Source of the DNA: a virus
Strand: one strand, 5' to 3'
IMG/VR virus record: IMGVR_UViG_3300042691_036561
Location: 1 to 64,000 of that record
DNA length: 64,000 nucleotides
The notes under the pieces were generated by a model. It did no database searches. It was not told the origin of the DNA and saw only the letters and a list, made by a program, of their open reading frames with translations. This document shows positions 47,049 through 58,025 of this stretch, piece by piece (the stretch's first letter is position 1; the number at the start of each line of letters is the position of its first letter). Both the position numbers and the translations under genes were made by a program.

Positions 47049-50000
47049 TTATTTCCTTACGTACCTTAAATATAAAACATCCCCCTCAACTAACCTTAGT
47101 TTTCTCATTAAACTAGGACTAATAGCAAAGCCATATTGTGCATAAGTGGGATCATCTATACTAGGCCCACTATGAACTGGGCCATCAAATTTACCGTCAT
47201 TAGGATTGACGTTGGTCTCAAGTGTGTATGTTGCGTTTGATTTAGGTACATAAAAAATAGTATCCCAACCAAAAAGGGTTTCTTTATTTGTGTTTGTTAC
47301 ATTCGCTCTTATAGAATAATATTCATATAACGGTCCAATGTCTGATAATTTAACAAGTTTATTAGGATATGCTTTCCATCCACTAACCATGGATAATTCT
47401 GCTGGTGACCCATTTTTAATTGGTATGTATTTTCCTGAGCCTAGAACACATACTCTAGATCTAAGCCAATTCTCGTTGTTGTAGTTAATTGATTGAATAT
47501 ATTGTTCTGGTTTACCATTTATCTGTTGACCATTATATGGAAGTAGATCGCCAAATAAAAATCCGGATGTTTTATTAATATTATTTAAATCTTCTCCTCT
47601 TGCTGGAGCTCCAGGATCAATTGTAAAAGTTTTATTATCTGTCGTTGTAATTGATTTAGCTGTTGTTTGAGCTTGATCCGATTGTTGTTTTTTCTTAACT
47701 GCAGCTGAAAGTATTCTACTAAATAGCGGCCTATAACTAGACATAAATGTACTTTCTAATGATGGTAACGAACTATTAGAAATTCTAACACCAGTAAATG
47801 TTGTTTCAAATGTTCCTTGCTTAATTGCGTGATTAACGTCAAAAACAAGATATGTTCCAGCAAACATAGGAACATTAGCCAAATAAAAATACATGGTTGG
47901 CTGTATCATTGCATTACCCATACAAGTAACACTACATTGATACGAAGCTGTTTTATAAATGTCAAATAAACCTATATCAACAGCATGGCTACCGCCGCCA
48001 CCTTGTGATCTTGCTAATCTTTCTTGTGCTAAAGCACTTTCTGTTGTATTCTTATATGTGCTTTGATCAAGAGAAATGTTTTTAAATATATTTTGTGCTT
48101 GATCACCAAAGTTTATTTCAAATGAAACTACTCTGTTTGATTTCGATAAATCAGCATCCATGAATATTTTTGGTTCAATCAATAACGGATTGTTGTTTGG
48201 ATTTTTGATATCAAAACCATCGTTTTTAAATTTATACTCTTTACTAACTTTAGACATATCTAGATATTGAGATGTCTTGTTAATGTACTGAAGTATAATT
48301 TTAGGTGACGATTCTTGATAATCTACATCTAGGTGTGTGCCAAATAATGTACGCGCAATACTTTTAGAAGGTAGTATTTTTTTCTTATTAGTAGAATTAG
48401 TGCCATAGAAATTTACATAAGCCGGTAGCGGTCTCAAATCAAAGTTTGTTCCTTGAATCAATAATGAAACTGCGCTATATAAATCTATTTTAATATTTTT
48501 TTCATCCGCTAATGAAATTAAACGTTCAAGACTTATGTATGCCTCATCTCCAATGTCTCTATTAGATCTATCTAAAAATAAAAATTCATCCATTAGACTT
48601 CTTTGGCCAATTGCGTTTCCAGAAATCCATTTATCATTAAAAGATTTAAAATATTGATATAAATCTAATAATGTTGATTTTGCCTCATTAAATCCATGAT
48701 AAATGGTGACCTTTCCTTCTAATGTTTCTTCTTTTAAAACTGAAAATTTTCTAGTAAGGTTATTTAAAAAGTCATTTAATCTATTTACCTGAGGACGGAA
48801 TATATTAGCCTCTATATAAGTTTTAAAGTTAGTATAATTTGGTGAAAATCCAGGAGTATTAACAATTTGATCTTTGACCCATCCGGCATAAATTCTTGCT
48901 AATTCTCTATGTGCATATATATTTTCAGAGTTAACCTGAATATCGCTTATTTGAAAAAAGTGATGATAAAGGTTACTACTAATTCCGCTATATGTTGCAC
49001 CAGTAATATTTTGACCAATGTATAATTCAATTAGTTTTTGATTTTGTGCTGTTAATTGAGAAACATTATATTCATTTACACCATAAGTTTTTGATCTTCC
49101 GATATATCCACGAATAACATAATCATCAATTTGTCTAGGGTTACCAATTGTTAAAATATCTAAAGCTTTATTGTTTAAAAGTTGATTAGTTAAATCTTCT
49201 AGCTTTTTTGTTTGATTTTCCTTTATTTTTGTTTGGTATCCACTAGAATTAAAATCAATACCGTCTTTAGATATACTAGTAATTTCTTTCAAAAGACTTT
49301 GAAAAGAACTATAATCAATTCCCTCTTTTACTGTATCTAGATCGAGATCTAATGACGCAAAATTAATAAACATTTTTTCAAACTCATCTAATATGTCTGG
49401 GCTAAAAACGGCAATTAAATCCATCACGCGTTTTTTATTACCATTTAAAGTATATTCTCCAGAAATATTTTCAAATCTTTCTCCATATGTTGGAAAGTAC
49501 ACTGTACTATATGATGGGTTGTTATTTAAATTATTTGAATCATAAATAAGTCTGAATGAATCTTGTGTTAGTGTATTGAAATTATTAATCAAGTCGGTTA
49601 TTTGACCCCCGTTAAATGAAGGTAAAACAGTATAACGAGTATCCTTAGGTGAAAATATTGAATTATCAACCAAACACGTAAAAGTATATCCGGATGTTGA
49701 TGTTGGTTTGGATATAACAAACTTGGTCATTCCTGATGCTACTGCAGCAGAATATTGGTTTGCGGCATTAGCAGCATTTGCACTTGTTTTTGTAAATCCA
49801 GATGGGTTATAAAAACTATACCCATTAACAATTTGTGAATAGATACCATGGTAGAATGGATACAACCCCACATAACTATTACTATTATATGTTGCGCCGG
49901 TTATTGTACTAGTCATTCCAGTTTGATCTGGTGTTGTATTTCCAGTTAAACTAAATGAAGCATTAGTTGCGTTATCAAAAAATGTAGCTCCGCTAATAGG

Positions 50001-52871
50001 AATTGTAATTCCGCTTATAATATCAATACCGTCAGTAAGATATTTTTTATATCTGTGATATTGTGCCCCCCATTTTAAAATTAAATGATGTGGTATATAA
50101 TGTGTCGCACCAACTTCTTTAAATAACGAAAACATAAATGTCTTTTTACCATCAAAGTCTAAAACGTCGTCTAAATCTTTATATGGTAAAGAATTTAATA
50201 AAATATATGCCGATCCAACATATCTACCCTCAACCCCGCCTTTCATAAAATCATCATATAGTTGCTTGTGAAAATATGGCGTGTTTAATAGATTTCTTGT
50301 AAAATTATCATACTTTATTTGACTCGAAAACATATTTTTATGGTAACTTGAATTAACCCAAGCTTTCGGATTAATTGGTGAGCTAATAAAATTAGAATTT
50401 TCATTAACCTTAAAAATACCTTTATAACCAATAGATGAGCCGGAACCGAAAGTGTTACTCAATAAATTAGTTGAAACATATGAACTGTATAGATCAGAAT
50501 TAAAAGGAAACTCTTTTGTTCTATATTCTGGAATAACAAATGAATCTAAAGCAGATTGTAATTTCTCAAATTCATTACTTTTGGTACCATTATTTTGAAC
50601 AGAATTAGTATAATGTTCAATTTTAAAATCATCATCAAGTAACCCTCTAATATATTCTACTGTTGTTAGACCATCTTGAAAATATGGGTATCTCTCTTTT
50701 TCTGCGTATTTTTGAAGTGAATCTGTTAAATCTGTTATACTTTTAATTCTTGTACTAAGTAATGCTCTTATATCAACATCACTTTGTGTTGCTCCACTAA
50801 TATTTTTAAATTCATTTTCAACAATTTCGTCTAAACCTTTTCCATAATCAAAACTCTCTAACGATGTAATTAACTGTGCTCTCTCATAAATCTCGTAAAG
50901 AATATTTGATAAAGATTTGTTTATATATGGTGCGGGGTCTGCAATTTTTAATAATGAACTTACATTAAAAGTTTCTCTTGTTTCTTTATCATCATCAAAA
51001 ACAAACGTAATTTCTCCGGGACTAACTTCTTTACCAGTTCCAGTATCCACTCTTTTAACAGCTACGCTATTATATGTTTCAACAAACTCAACCTCTGGCC
51101 AAATATTATAGTTATTACCTTTTGTTAATCCTATTATTTCTGGATCTGCGGGATAAAAGAATGTTGGTTTATCATCTCTACCATTCTTTTTAACTTCTGG
51201 CCAAGGATAAATTATTTCTCTTTGATCATCTGCGGTTTTAGCGGCATACGCTATTTCTTTTTTTCTTAAATCAGATTTTTGAATTGACTTGTTGTGTACG
51301 TCTTTCATTAGTCTAATGTACGTATCTGCATTTGCTAAAATAACAGCAAAAATATTTCTAATTGTAGGTTTAAAACCAAAACCAACCTCTTTGTTTTGTA
51401 TCACCACATTCATTTTATTTTCAACTTCATTTTCTACCGCGTCTCTTTGCTTTATGAATGTGGCTTGTATTGATTTTATATAATTTATTAATTTTTCATT
51501 TGATACAACTATTTGGCTATCTTTTATTTCATAAAAGTTTTTAATATTTTTTACTGTATCTAACGATACTGTCTGTGTTTCTATACCGTTTTTTAGTTTG
51601 GCCTTTGGTTTAGCACCAAATGCTTTATTTTTTTCAAGATCATCTACATAATACTTTATAATAGATGCTAATGAGTTACTTGTTGTTGCTCCTGTAACTA
51701 TTTCAAAATTAAGCGGGCCACTTGTAACTTTACTGCTATCGTTTGTTGGCTTATTTAATCTATAATAATTTACAGTTGTATCAGTGGTTGATCCGGGAAA
51801 TCTAACGGTCTCAGAATATGGTGGATTATCTGCTGAAAGGTATCTACTACCCCAAGAGATAATAGCCTTTTCAAATTTATCGAGAGTCTTATCATATTGT
51901 GCCACATCACTTAAAACATCTGGTTCAATTGTTTCAGAAAAAAGTGCTTTTTCTATAATTGTATCCAAAGCGGTTGCAGTCATTAATAAATCTCTAAGAG
52001 TTTTAACTGGAAAATTTTTATCTATATAACCCTTTGCTTTATATTCGTTATAAACAGATTTTAATATTGCGTATCCTTTTGTTGTTTTAGAAATAGTTTT
52101 TTCAATAAACCCTGTTTTTTCATTCACCTTAAGTGGTTCTGGTTTTTCAACCATATACATGAATGGCGCATTAATAATGTTTTGTAAAAGTATATCGTTT
52201 AAAAATGCGTAGCTTGAGCCAACAAATTTTGTTGCAATTTCAAAATTACCGGTACTGCCATTGAATTTAGATTTAAAATCAACTAACTGAAGTCTGTATC
52301 TTATCGCTTTACCATAAAATCCTTTAATTGTTAAATAAAATATTGGCCATGGTTGATGAAAAAAAGCTTTATATGGTGAATTGTCCGGGGCGTCAAATAA
52401 AGTTTTACCTCTAACATCAATAAAATTTATACCAACTTGAGGGATGTTGTTTGCCCCTTTAACTGTAACATTTATTGAATCAATACCGAATGTTTGTGCA
52501 GTTGGGTCGTAATGTACACCTTCTCCGGTTGTTCTACTAGACGCTATATTATTATTTGAAACAAATGTTTCTGTCCAATTTGTATCAAAATTGTTTTCAA
52601 ACTCATTTTTTGGGTCTGAGTTTCTAAGTAAATTAAATTTTCCTTGTGCAACAGATGTTAATGTATTTGTTTGAGATTCAGAATATAAAACACTTCTTGG
52701 TACCAGATCGGCCTCAAGGTTAACATACATTACTAAATTTTCGTGATCAACAAATCTTGGTTGCAAATCGCCAGATGAGGAAACAACGGTATTAGGATCA
52801 ATGTGTACTATGTTTTGTTGATCTACTAATACTAATATGTTTTCATTCTGATTTAATTGATTATTCGCCAT
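47049..52871 (-). CDS. Giant baseplate hub-region protein, 1940 aa
   Basis: No signal or membrane helix. The first 250 residues are the most regular part (YLTIKGFYGKAIRYRLQLVD, FNGSTGNFEIATKFVGSSYA), recalling tail hub beta domains. The middle is long and mixed helical/beta; the Gly/Ser/His-rich SQGGGGSHAVDIG (about 1620) looks like a flexible hinge. The C-terminus (YAQYGFAISPSLMRKLRLVE, then GDVLYLRYV) is a compact beta domain. It overlaps the gp53-like gene by 11 nt, and the order tape measure, 1601-aa protein, gp53-like and this gene fits the hub/initiator part of a contractile tail. The specific T4 counterpart is not clear from sequence. Confidence 0.7.
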   Translation of the reverse strand: MANNQLNQNENILVLVDQQNIVHIDPNTVVSSSGDLQPRFVDHENLVMYVNLEADLVPRSVLYSESQTNTLTSVAQGKFNLLRNSDPKNEFENNFDTNWTETFVSNNNIASSRTTGEGVHYDPTAQTFGIDSINVTVKGANNIPQVGINFIDVRGKTLFDAPDNSPYKAFFHQPWPIFYLTIKGFYGKAIRYRLQLVDFKSKFNGSTGNFEIATKFVGSSYAFLNDILLQNIINAPFMYMVEKPEPLKVNEKTGFIEKTISKTTKGYAILKSVYNEYKAKGYIDKNFPVKTLRDLLMTATALDTIIEKALFSETIEPDVLSDVAQYDKTLDKFEKAIISWGSRYLSADNPPYSETVRFPGSTTDTTVNYYRLNKPTNDSSKVTSGPLNFEIVTGATTSNSLASIIKYYVDDLEKNKAFGAKPKAKLKNGIETQTVSLDTVKNIKNFYEIKDSQIVVSNEKLINYIKSIQATFIKQRDAVENEVENKMNVVIQNKEVGFGFKPTIRNIFAVILANADTYIRLMKDVHNKSIQKSDLRKKEIAYAAKTADDQREIIYPWPEVKKNGRDDKPTFFYPADPEIIGLTKGNNYNIWPEVEFVETYNSVAVKRVDTGTGKEVSPGEITFVFDDDKETRETFNVSSLLKIADPAPYINKSLSNILYEIYERAQLITSLESFDYGKGLDEIVENEFKNISGATQSDVDIRALLSTRIKSITDLTDSLQKYAEKERYPYFQDGLTTVEYIRGLLDDDFKIEHYTNSVQNNGTKSNEFEKLQSALDSFVIPEYRTKEFPFNSDLYSSYVSTNLLSNTFGSGSSIGYKGIFKVNENSNFISSPINPKAWVNSSYHKNMFSSQIKYDNFTRNLLNTPYFHKQLYDDFMKGGVEGRYVGSAYILLNSLPYKDLDDVLDFDGKKTFMFSLFKEVGATHYIPHHLILKWGAQYHRYKKYLTDGIDIISGITIPISGATFFDNATNASFSLTGNTTPDQTGMTSTITGATYNSNSYVGLYPFYHGIYSQIVNGYSFYNPSGFTKTSANAANAANQYSAAVASGMTKFVISKPTSTSGYTFTCLVDNSIFSPKDTRYTVLPSFNGGQITDLINNFNTLTQDSFRLIYDSNNLNNNPSYSTVYFPTYGERFENISGEYTLNGNKKRVMDLIAVFSPDILDEFEKMFINFASLDLDLDTVKEGIDYSSFQSLLKEITSISKDGIDFNSSGYQTKIKENQTKKLEDLTNQLLNNKALDILTIGNPRQIDDYVIRGYIGRSKTYGVNEYNVSQLTAQNQKLIELYIGQNITGATYSGISSNLYHHFFQISDIQVNSENIYAHRELARIYAGWVKDQIVNTPGFSPNYTNFKTYIEANIFRPQVNRLNDFLNNLTRKFSVLKEETLEGKVTIYHGFNEAKSTLLDLYQYFKSFNDKWISGNAIGQRSLMDEFLFLDRSNRDIGDEAYISLERLISLADEKNIKIDLYSAVSLLIQGTNFDLRPLPAYVNFYGTNSTNKKKILPSKSIARTLFGTHLDVDYQESSPKIILQYINKTSQYLDMSKVSKEYKFKNDGFDIKNPNNNPLLIEPKIFMDADLSKSNRVVSFEINFGDQAQNIFKNISLDQSTYKNTTESALAQERLARSQGGGGSHAVDIGLFDIYKTASYQCSVTCMGNAMIQPTMYFYLANVPMFAGTYLVFDVNHAIKQGTFETTFTGVRISNSSLPSLESTFMSSYRPLFSRILSAAVKKKQQSDQAQTTAKSITTTDNKTFTIDPGAPARGEDLNNINKTSGFLFGDLLPYNGQQINGKPEQYIQSINYNNENWLRSRVCVLGSGKYIPIKNGSPAELSMVSGWKAYPNKLVKLSDIGPLYEYYSIRANVTNTNKETLFGWDTIFYVPKSNATYTLETNVNPNDGKFDGPVHSGPSIDDPTYAQYGFAISPSLMRKLRLVEGDVLYLRYVRK

Positions 52872-53181
52872 AATATAGTCTATACAATTCTACGCCCTTT
52901 TTATAATCTTGTAAAGAATTAATCAAAGGAAAAGGAATCCTAATAATTGCGTTATCTGGTATCTCAAACTCTACGGAACCTAATTTGGGATTAGCCATTA
53001 AAATTAACCAACTAAACAATGGGGTTCCATAATATTCTTGTGATATTTTATCTAAACGGTCTTTACCCTTTTTATAGTTAAAAAACTTATCAGTAGACTT
53101 TTGGGGTATTTCAATACCTGGAACAATTTTATGTTCCCCGTCTTCTAAAAAGTAATCATATCTATTGAAATACTGATTCAT
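52861..53181 (-). CDS. 53: gp53-like baseplate wedge protein with LysM-like fold
   Basis: 106 aa. The core DRLDKISQEYYGTPLFSWLI is the LysM-like pattern found in T4 gp53 and P2 gpX/gpU-type proteins, followed by MANPKLGSVEFEIPDNAIIR and a terminal helix. Shorter than T4 gp53 (196 aa). Such proteins clamp the tail tube start to the baseplate wedge. Start and end both overlap or abut neighbours (1 nt and 11 nt), so it is translated with the two giant proteins. Confidence 0.78.
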   Translation of the reverse strand: MNQYFNRYDYFLEDGEHKIVPGIEIPQKSTDKFFNYKKGKDRLDKISQEYYGTPLFSWLILMANPKLGSVEFEIPDNAIIRIPFPLINSLQDYKKGVELYRLYYGE

Positions 53182-56100
53182 TATTTACTAGGTTTTAAAA
53201 AATTTAATTTGGTTGCTCCTGCAGCACCTTTTATTGCGTGTACTTTTTCAAGTATTTCAATTTCTTGGCCACTTAATGTTCCAGTATAGCTGAAATCAAA
53301 TGGTTTTATTTCTTTTTTAAGCTTAGCCTCTTTGTATTTAAATTTCTTAATATCCGAATCAGATTTATTGTTCTTAATAAATTTCTCAACTCTCTTTTCT
53401 ATTCTGTTTAATGCATTTTGATCAAAATACTTTGTGTCTTTTGAATCGTCATATAGTTTTCTAATAACAGAAACTTTGTCTTTTATTATAAATGCTAATA
53501 TCTTTTTATAAGCAGTATCATCAAAAGATGGTAAGTTAAAATTAATTGTATTATCTAAATCAGTTGTGAAGATTGAGTGCTTGTCTTTTATAAGGTTTAT
53601 CGCTTCATCATATTGTGTATAAAACTTAGTATAATCAAAATTTGCTAATGTTGCAACAGTGGTTTCTTTTTTATCAAATCTGCCGTCTTTACCATTGGTT
53701 TTCATTATAAAATTAACCCTATCAATTAAATCAATAAGTTTGTTTCTATTTTCTTCTAAATCTTTAGTTGCTTTTTCGTCTCTTATTTTATTTAAAAACT
53801 CGGTTATTGTTGTTTTGATATATGCATCAATTATTTCTCTAGATCTATCATACTTTGATGTTCCGGAATCAAATCCTAAATCTAAAACAACATTATGATC
53901 TGATGAACTAACTTTAGCAAGTAATTCTTTTTCTACTCTTCCATAAAGATTGGCAAAATCAACAAATTGTTTGTATTCGCCCAATAAATTAACCTGTATT
54001 GTTGATGACAATGTATTTTGAACATCAATTTGATTAATTGTTCTATATGTTTGTGATATAAACATAGGTAAAAATTCTTTACCATATGATTCTGTTAGTT
54101 TTGTATATGTGTTTTTGAAAGCACTAAAATAATCATTGGTTGATTTAAATAAATTTTGAATGACTTCTTTATAGGTCATTTTAGTTCCATTTTGTGATCC
54201 AATCCAAGTACCGTCTTTTTTAGTTTTATCTTCAGTTGGTAAACCAGCAACACCTGGTGTTTTAACGCCTCCGGTTAATTTTTCTAAGAAATCAACATTG
54301 AATCTCTGTAGTTTGTCTTGGTCAACAGTAGAATCGGCTCTATAATCATAAACCTCAGTATTTGCATAAAAGTTTGAACTTAAAGCATTTTGTAACTTGG
54401 CTACTGGCTCTTTAATACCTTGACCACCAATAAAGTTAACTTGTAATGTCACATCAGCAACCATTGGTTGTACACCAATACCTTCTGGGTTTAAATCCCA
54501 TGTGCTATTTTCATATGTAATGTTCATAGCCGTTATCACAATCTTTGAATGGTAAAAATCACCAATTCTTAAAACACAAACAGGTGGCGGGCCAAATGTT
54601 GTATTTCTAGCATCGACAACGGTTCCATTTATGTCTGTTCCTAATTGTTTAACTGGTATCGTGTCACCAGGTCTAATACATTGATGTAAGAATGTTAATC
54701 TAGCGTTTAGTCCTTCTGGTGTCATTGAATGGAAAGCTGGATGAAAATATCTCAACTTTTCTTTTAGACTACCAAATACAACAGGATCTGTTTCTTCTAA
54801 TTTCTTAAAATAGAAACATTCAGAAAGAGCCTTCATTATAAGTTTCTTTACAACATCTAATGGTGGTTTTCTTTTTTTAGTTGTTGTAATTTCTGAAATA
54901 TCTGTTTTGCCTGGGGTTATTGTTGTTTCTCCGGGGATAAATCTAGTTTTCTTTTCTGGTTCTGTTTTATTAACTTGTTCATAAGTTATTTTAACACTCG
55001 CAGATCTACAATAAAAAGTAATTGGAGCGTATTTTTTTAAACCAGTTTTATTTTTAATTTCTTTACCAGTGCAATCATATGTTTCTGGTCCACTTGCTGT
55101 TGCTTTTTCACCCTTGTTAACAAAGTCAACAACCATTGATCCTTCAATATCCTCACCATATCCTAACTTTTTAAGATCAATTGTTACCGTTTGATTGGTC
55201 TGTGCTGGATTAGCATTTAATTCATCAATTGTTTTATCCCATTTATATTCAGGTATTGTATTTGAATCTTTTGAAATCGACTTTAATACATATTTTATCA
55301 AACTATCAGATCTTCTATGTGAAAGTTTAATATTGTATGAATCATCCGCAACAAATGATGTTGATGACTCAATAGTTAGTTTTATTTGTTTTATATTTTT
55401 CTTTTCTAATTCTGATTTAAGTGTTGCTGTTGCCCCACTTATTATACCAAAATTTGTTTGTAGTTGTGTAAAAGCTGTATCAATTAAACCCTTTTTCTCA
55501 TTTATTAATGTTTGAATTGAAATCGTACCTCCACTTGTTGGATCTTCTGTTCCAAATATTACAAATCTATCTGCTTTGTTATCTTTTGTATCAACGGTTA
55601 AAATAGTATTAAGACCACTAGCTAATTGATTTTTAAAATTTTCTTTATCTTTAATATAATCACTATATACTGAATCATATGATTGACTTTTAGCATCAAT
55701 GTATATGTTGCTTTTAGGGCCTGGAATATCATTTGGAAAATAAATTATATTATCAGCTAATACTTGGCCAAGGGTATTTCTACCATCCGCAGCTGGACTT
55801 TCAATAGGTTCTTCTCTTCCTGGTTTTACAGTCACTTCACCAGCAACGCTATTAAATTCAAGTGATGTTGTTGTGTCTTCTCTTCTAAAATTTTCATCTT
55901 TTCTATAATACTCAAGATAAGACATAATCAATTGAAGATCGGATGGATCTAATGTAATATATTTTCTAACTAAAGTATAAAAATCAACATCATAACATCC
56001 AGCAAAGAATGAATTTAAAAAGTTCTCAGCTTCTTCATCAGAAATTTCTTTAATTAATAAATTAAGAATACTCGGGTGGTCAACAACAACTTTAAAAGAT

Positions 56101-57986
56101 ATTGTACCTGTTCTTTCTGTATTCTGATATGTGTATATCGGTTCTGGTCTACCTAGAAAATTATTTTTATCCCAGTTAGCTGTATTAGTTTCGTTTACCT
56201 TTAAATCATATGGAGGAAACCACATAACACGGCCACCAGTAGCACCTCTTTCACATATAGGCAAATCATTAACAGTATATCCAAATTTGTTTGAAGTTTT
56301 CCATGCTAAATTCTCAATAGAAAACATATATTTTTTAGCTTTACCCTCTATACCGTCTATGTTAGTAGACCCAACAAAAGATCTATTACCATTTGACATG
56401 GGGGCTATATTTAAATTCCATGGTGTACTCATAACACTGTCTTCGATTTTTCTAATCGTTCCAGTTTTTTTCATGGTATCTGTATAGTTCATATAAGCCC
56501 TATCCTTTGTCCAAACTCTACAATATTCTGTACCATCTTGTACCCCCGTTGCTTTATCAACATATGCAATTGCTGAACCTCTTGATATAAATTTTGTACC
56601 CTCTTTAAAAACTCTTGAAGTTTGATCAATAACATTTGCAACATGTGATCTTGATTCACCACCATTCTTTGGTAATGAATTTAATAATTGTTGTGTTTTA
56701 CCAAGTATTGAATCGTCTCTAAATTCCTGCTTTGTTGATAAGCTATCCTCAAGGATACCTCTCTCTGAAGAATATTCCGTATTGTTGGCACCTAATCTAT
56801 TTTTTGAATTAATACTAAACCATGTTAATTTTCCCGGAATTGAACCTCTTTCTGAAATATTTTTCTCATTAGAAAATAACTCTGCAGCTTTTGAATCAAA
56901 TTTATATGAAAGATAGTATGGGCTTAATACTTTATTTTGATTAAAATCTTCTAAAACATTTTTAATATCATCTCCTCTATCATCTCCGATATATGCTTTA
57001 CCTTCTGGAGCTTCTCTACCTAATACTTTATTTATACCAGTAGCAACACTATCAACAAAATTGAATAGTTTACTTGTATTTTGTGATCTAGCTCTGGTTG
57101 TATAATTTGGTGCATAAGTTGAAAAAGATAAATTATCAAATAAAACATCTTTTTGACCATCACTCAAATATTCAATCATTAAGTCTGATGGTTTTCTACT
57201 TGCCGCCGGTCTTCTTTGTATTCCTAATAATGAACCTAATACACCTGTAGCATCTTGAAATATTTTTCCTAATTCAGTTTTAGGTACTGGTCTGTTTACA
57301 ACAGGGTTTGCTGGATTTGTTAAATAATCACCAGGTATTTCTGACCATGGAAATTCTATACCAGAAACTGTTTGTAAAAAATCTATTGCTTTGCCAGGTA
57401 TAGTTTTTGCAACAGTAATCTTATAATTTTTTTCAATTAATCTTTCTCTACCTCTTATAATATTAATTGCAGATGAAAGATTACCATTAACGGCGTCTAA
57501 TATTCTTGCTCTACCTTCTGTAGCTGTTTTTAAATTTTGCCTAATTCTAGATTGAACTGGACCGTCTGGTGATTCGGTTAAATGATAGTTGGCAAATTTT
57601 GCTAATGTCGATTCAAATTCGTAATTACCAGAATTTAAAGCCCCAATAAGACTTCTACCTAATATACCGTCAGCTATTGGAAAATATGGATACAACCCTA
57701 TATTACCTGCTGGGTCAATTAAAATTCTTGTATTTTCTAAAACCTCATATTGACTATTTTCAGGTCCAAATCTATTACTACCATCTGTTGAAACTAATTG
57801 AGCAGCTCTAGATGTATCATCGTTTAATGTTACATCCCCTAAATCCCTATTGGCAATATTTCTGGTAGTTTGAATAGAGTAGTTAGATGTGTTAAAAGTT
57901 TGTGGACCATTTGGCTTTTGTAGGGTCTTAGCTAATAACTCATCTCTAAGTTTTTTTGTAGAATTAAAATCTAAATAACTTGGCAT
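53181..57986 (-). CDS. Large baseplate/hub protein with an OmpA-like segment, 1601 aa
   Basis: The N-terminal 350 residues are Arg/Asn-rich; the middle contains beta domains (GATGGRVMWFPPYDLKVNET). Near residues 860-905 is IKQIKLTIESSTSFVADDSY followed by NIKLSHRRSDSLIKYVLKSI, which has the OmpA-C pattern (strand, loop, NxxLSxRR helix); the Asp of the usual peptidoglycan contact is replaced. The C-terminal third is helical (EEIDRVNFIMKTNG-like coils). Placed right after the tape measure, it may be a tail-tip or initiator protein that meets the cell wall. No full-length homologue recognised. Confidence 0.65.
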   Translation of the reverse strand: MPSYLDFNSTKKLRDELLAKTLQKPNGPQTFNTSNYSIQTTRNIANRDLGDVTLNDDTSRAAQLVSTDGSNRFGPENSQYEVLENTRILIDPAGNIGLYPYFPIADGILGRSLIGALNSGNYEFESTLAKFANYHLTESPDGPVQSRIRQNLKTATEGRARILDAVNGNLSSAINIIRGRERLIEKNYKITVAKTIPGKAIDFLQTVSGIEFPWSEIPGDYLTNPANPVVNRPVPKTELGKIFQDATGVLGSLLGIQRRPAASRKPSDLMIEYLSDGQKDVLFDNLSFSTYAPNYTTRARSQNTSKLFNFVDSVATGINKVLGREAPEGKAYIGDDRGDDIKNVLEDFNQNKVLSPYYLSYKFDSKAAELFSNEKNISERGSIPGKLTWFSINSKNRLGANNTEYSSERGILEDSLSTKQEFRDDSILGKTQQLLNSLPKNGGESRSHVANVIDQTSRVFKEGTKFISRGSAIAYVDKATGVQDGTEYCRVWTKDRAYMNYTDTMKKTGTIRKIEDSVMSTPWNLNIAPMSNGNRSFVGSTNIDGIEGKAKKYMFSIENLAWKTSNKFGYTVNDLPICERGATGGRVMWFPPYDLKVNETNTANWDKNNFLGRPEPIYTYQNTERTGTISFKVVVDHPSILNLLIKEISDEEAENFLNSFFAGCYDVDFYTLVRKYITLDPSDLQLIMSYLEYYRKDENFRREDTTTSLEFNSVAGEVTVKPGREEPIESPAADGRNTLGQVLADNIIYFPNDIPGPKSNIYIDAKSQSYDSVYSDYIKDKENFKNQLASGLNTILTVDTKDNKADRFVIFGTEDPTSGGTISIQTLINEKKGLIDTAFTQLQTNFGIISGATATLKSELEKKNIKQIKLTIESSTSFVADDSYNIKLSHRRSDSLIKYVLKSISKDSNTIPEYKWDKTIDELNANPAQTNQTVTIDLKKLGYGEDIEGSMVVDFVNKGEKATASGPETYDCTGKEIKNKTGLKKYAPITFYCRSASVKITYEQVNKTEPEKKTRFIPGETTITPGKTDISEITTTKKRKPPLDVVKKLIMKALSECFYFKKLEETDPVVFGSLKEKLRYFHPAFHSMTPEGLNARLTFLHQCIRPGDTIPVKQLGTDINGTVVDARNTTFGPPPVCVLRIGDFYHSKIVITAMNITYENSTWDLNPEGIGVQPMVADVTLQVNFIGGQGIKEPVAKLQNALSSNFYANTEVYDYRADSTVDQDKLQRFNVDFLEKLTGGVKTPGVAGLPTEDKTKKDGTWIGSQNGTKMTYKEVIQNLFKSTNDYFSAFKNTYTKLTESYGKEFLPMFISQTYRTINQIDVQNTLSSTIQVNLLGEYKQFVDFANLYGRVEKELLAKVSSSDHNVVLDLGFDSGTSKYDRSREIIDAYIKTTITEFLNKIRDEKATKDLEENRNKLIDLIDRVNFIMKTNGKDGRFDKKETTVATLANFDYTKFYTQYDEAINLIKDKHSIFTTDLDNTINFNLPSFDDTAYKKILAFIIKDKVSVIRKLYDDSKDTKYFDQNALNRIEKRVEKFIKNNKSDSDIKKFKYKEAKLKKEIKPFDFSYTGTLSGQEIEILEKVHAIKGAAGATKLNFLKPSK

Positions 57987-58025
57987 CTATTCTTTTATCT
58001 AATAAATAGATAATTTATTATTTTA

